From assembly GCA_033961575.1 (NCBI GenBank), contig CM066733.1, positions 140,852,421 to 140,916,420 on the forward strand: 64,000 bases of DNA, read 5' to 3'. The first letter of the stretch is position 1, and the number at the start of each line of letters is the position of its first letter. A program made the position numbers and the translations under genes. This DNA comes from Aselliscus stoliczkanus (lineage: Eukaryota; Chordata; Mammalia; Chiroptera; Hipposideridae). Positions 62,658 through 64,000 of the stretch are shown piece after piece. The notes under the pieces were generated by a model. That model saw only the letters and a list, made by a program, of their open reading frames with translations. It did not search any database and was not told the DNA's origin.

Positions 62658-63220
62658 ATTTGACAATTAAGTTCGAGAACTTGTTGCAATTATGTTGCTA
62701 ACCTTTTTTTTTGATATGAGAAGGATTATTCATTATGAATTTGTACCAACTGGACTAACAGTTAACCAAGTGTACTATTTAGAAGTGCTGAAAAGGCTAC
62801 ATGAAAACAATCTGACAAAAACGACCTGAACAATTCATGGTTCTTGCATCACAACAATACACCAGCTCACACGGCACTGTCTGTGAGGGAGTTTTTAGCC
62901 AGCAAACAAACAACTGTATTGGAACACCCTCCCTACACTCACCTGATCTGGCCCCCAATGACTTATTTCTTTACCCAAAGATAAAGGAAATATTGACAGG
63001 ATGACATTTTGAGGACATTCAGGACATCAAGGGTAATATGACGACAGCTCTAATGGTCATTCCAGAAAGAGTTCCAAAATTACTTTGAAGGATGGACTAG
63101 GGGCTGGCATCGGTGCATAGCTTCCCAAGGGCAGTACTTCGAAGGTGACCATAGTGATATTCAGCAATGAGGTATGTAGCACTTTTTCTAGGATGAGTTT
63201 GCAAACTTAATTGTTTGATC
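62658..63220 (+). mobile_element. Non-autonomous mariner, copy 2
   Basis: About 560 bases, same family as 29518-30092 but in plus orientation. Ends TTGACAATTAAGTTCGAGAA and TTTGCAAACTTAATTGTTTG. It begins and ends at the same internal points as the other copy: the 5' inverted repeat is joined directly to the middle of the transposase gene. The reading frame is broken by frameshifts and a stop, and the second catalytic Asp codon is AAC (Asn) in HHNNTPAHTAL, while the third (APNDLFLY) survives. More diverged than copy 1. Confidence 0.88.
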
Positions 63221-63868
63221 TGTATAGAACAGGCTATAATGCATCTCATTGTTTACATAATAAAAAAAATCTGAATAAAATGCAAAATGTTTGGGTAAAG
63301 TCTAACTTCCTCAGAAATACTTAGACTTTCTCAAATATTTTGGTAATAATAATAGAAGAGACTATTTAATGAGAGCTACCTTGTGGCGGTTACACTATGG
63401 TTACACTATCTAATAAAGTTCCCTTAATTTTGTTAATTAGAAATTACTATTTCATTTTACTGTTTAAGATACTGAAGCTCAAATGGTGAGGTAATATTTT
63501 TCTGTGTTCCAAGTTAGTAGTGGTTGTCCTGAAGGATATTTGACTCAAAAGCCCTTATACTTTTTATAAAATATTCAGAGGCTTCAATTTTATTTACTAC
63601 CTCATAAAAGATGCTACAGTTCAAATGACATTAAATTAATTGAGACAGCAAATATAGTGGTGAGAATATTAAGTTACAAAAAAAGAATTCAAAATGATGT
63701 AAGTAGAGATTTGGAGGCCCACTTTAAAAAAAAAAAAAGAAGTCTCACCTTCCTTGAAAATATATTACTAAACTAAAAAAATAATTTAAATTTATTAATA
63801 TTTAAGTGCCCAAGAAATTGACTTAGCTAAGAAGAAGGGAAAAAATACTACTTAAAAATAAATATTGA

Positions 63869-64000
63869 GGGCCGGCTGAGTGGCGCATTGGTTAAGAGCT
63901 GGTTTGGGACGCCAGTGGCCCTGGTTCGGATCCCACATGAGGGCCAGTGACACTGCCCTCTACAGCTAACAACAGCTCCACCTGGAGCTGGGCTGCGAGC
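63869..64000 (+). mobile_element. tRNA-derived SINE, cut by the window end
   Basis: GGGCCGGCTGAGTGGCGCAT, B-box GGTTCGGATCCC, then ACTGCCCTCTACAGCTAACA and ACAGCTCCACCTGGAGCTGG. Because sequence continues past ACTGCCCTC, it is a long-type copy whose 3' part is beyond the window. Confidence 0.9.

Larger units (their letters stand above)
51601..64000. other. Upstream intergenic DNA
   Basis: AT-rich sequence 5' of EPM2A. Recognisable content is MIR fragments (53.3 and 56.3 kb), an L1 3' end (57.7-58.3 kb), a decayed retroviral pol fragment (60.1-61.0 kb) with a head-only SINE in it, an older L1 fragment (61.3-61.6 kb), a mariner copy (62.66-63.22 kb) and a SINE running off the end. No exon was recognised. 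In human the next gene in this direction is FBXO30, at a distance larger than what is left here. Confidence 0.75.

Overview
The window is mammalian nuclear DNA: one conserved gene spread over tens of kilobases, AT-rich introns, a single CpG island, and dense interspersed repeats. The repeats point to a bat. There is a tRNA-derived SINE family of about 430 bp ending in AATAAAATCTTT, with shorter head-only copies, plus a two-module tRNA SINE, non-autonomous mariner elements and a hAT element. The vespertilionid VES SINE does not appear. I infer Yinpterochiroptera, probably the horseshoe/leaf-nosed group (Rhinolophoidea); this is inferred from repeat style, not proven.

The only protein-coding gene I can support is EPM2A (laforin, the glycogen phosphatase), on the minus strand. 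Exon 1 with the start codon lies in the CpG island (coding 51005 down to 50699). Exon 2 is at 22582 down to 22408. Reading frame and splice phases join exactly across an intron of about 28.1 kb. Exons 3 and 4, which carry the phosphatase catalytic core, were not found and should lie beyond base 1. So 1-22407 is part of intron 2, 22583-50698 is intron 1, and 51006-64000 is promoter and upstream intergenic DNA.

Almost everything else that can be named is mobile-element debris: L1 fragments of several ages (two unusual in structure: one with a 5' end joined directly to the ORF2 3' end, and one twin-primed inversion), long and short SINEs, MIRs, two MaLR-type LTRs, two ~570-bp mariner copies sharing the same internal deletion, two ~80-bp palindromic mariner-type MITEs, hAT elements and a decayed class I endogenous retrovirus pol fragment. 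Several GC-rich stretches (about 34.0-34.6, 38.4-38.8 and 40.3-40.7 kb) remain unexplained. I saw no tRNA or rRNA genes outside SINEs, no CRISPR array and no bacterial-type system. The novelty here is in repeat biology rather than a new gene system.
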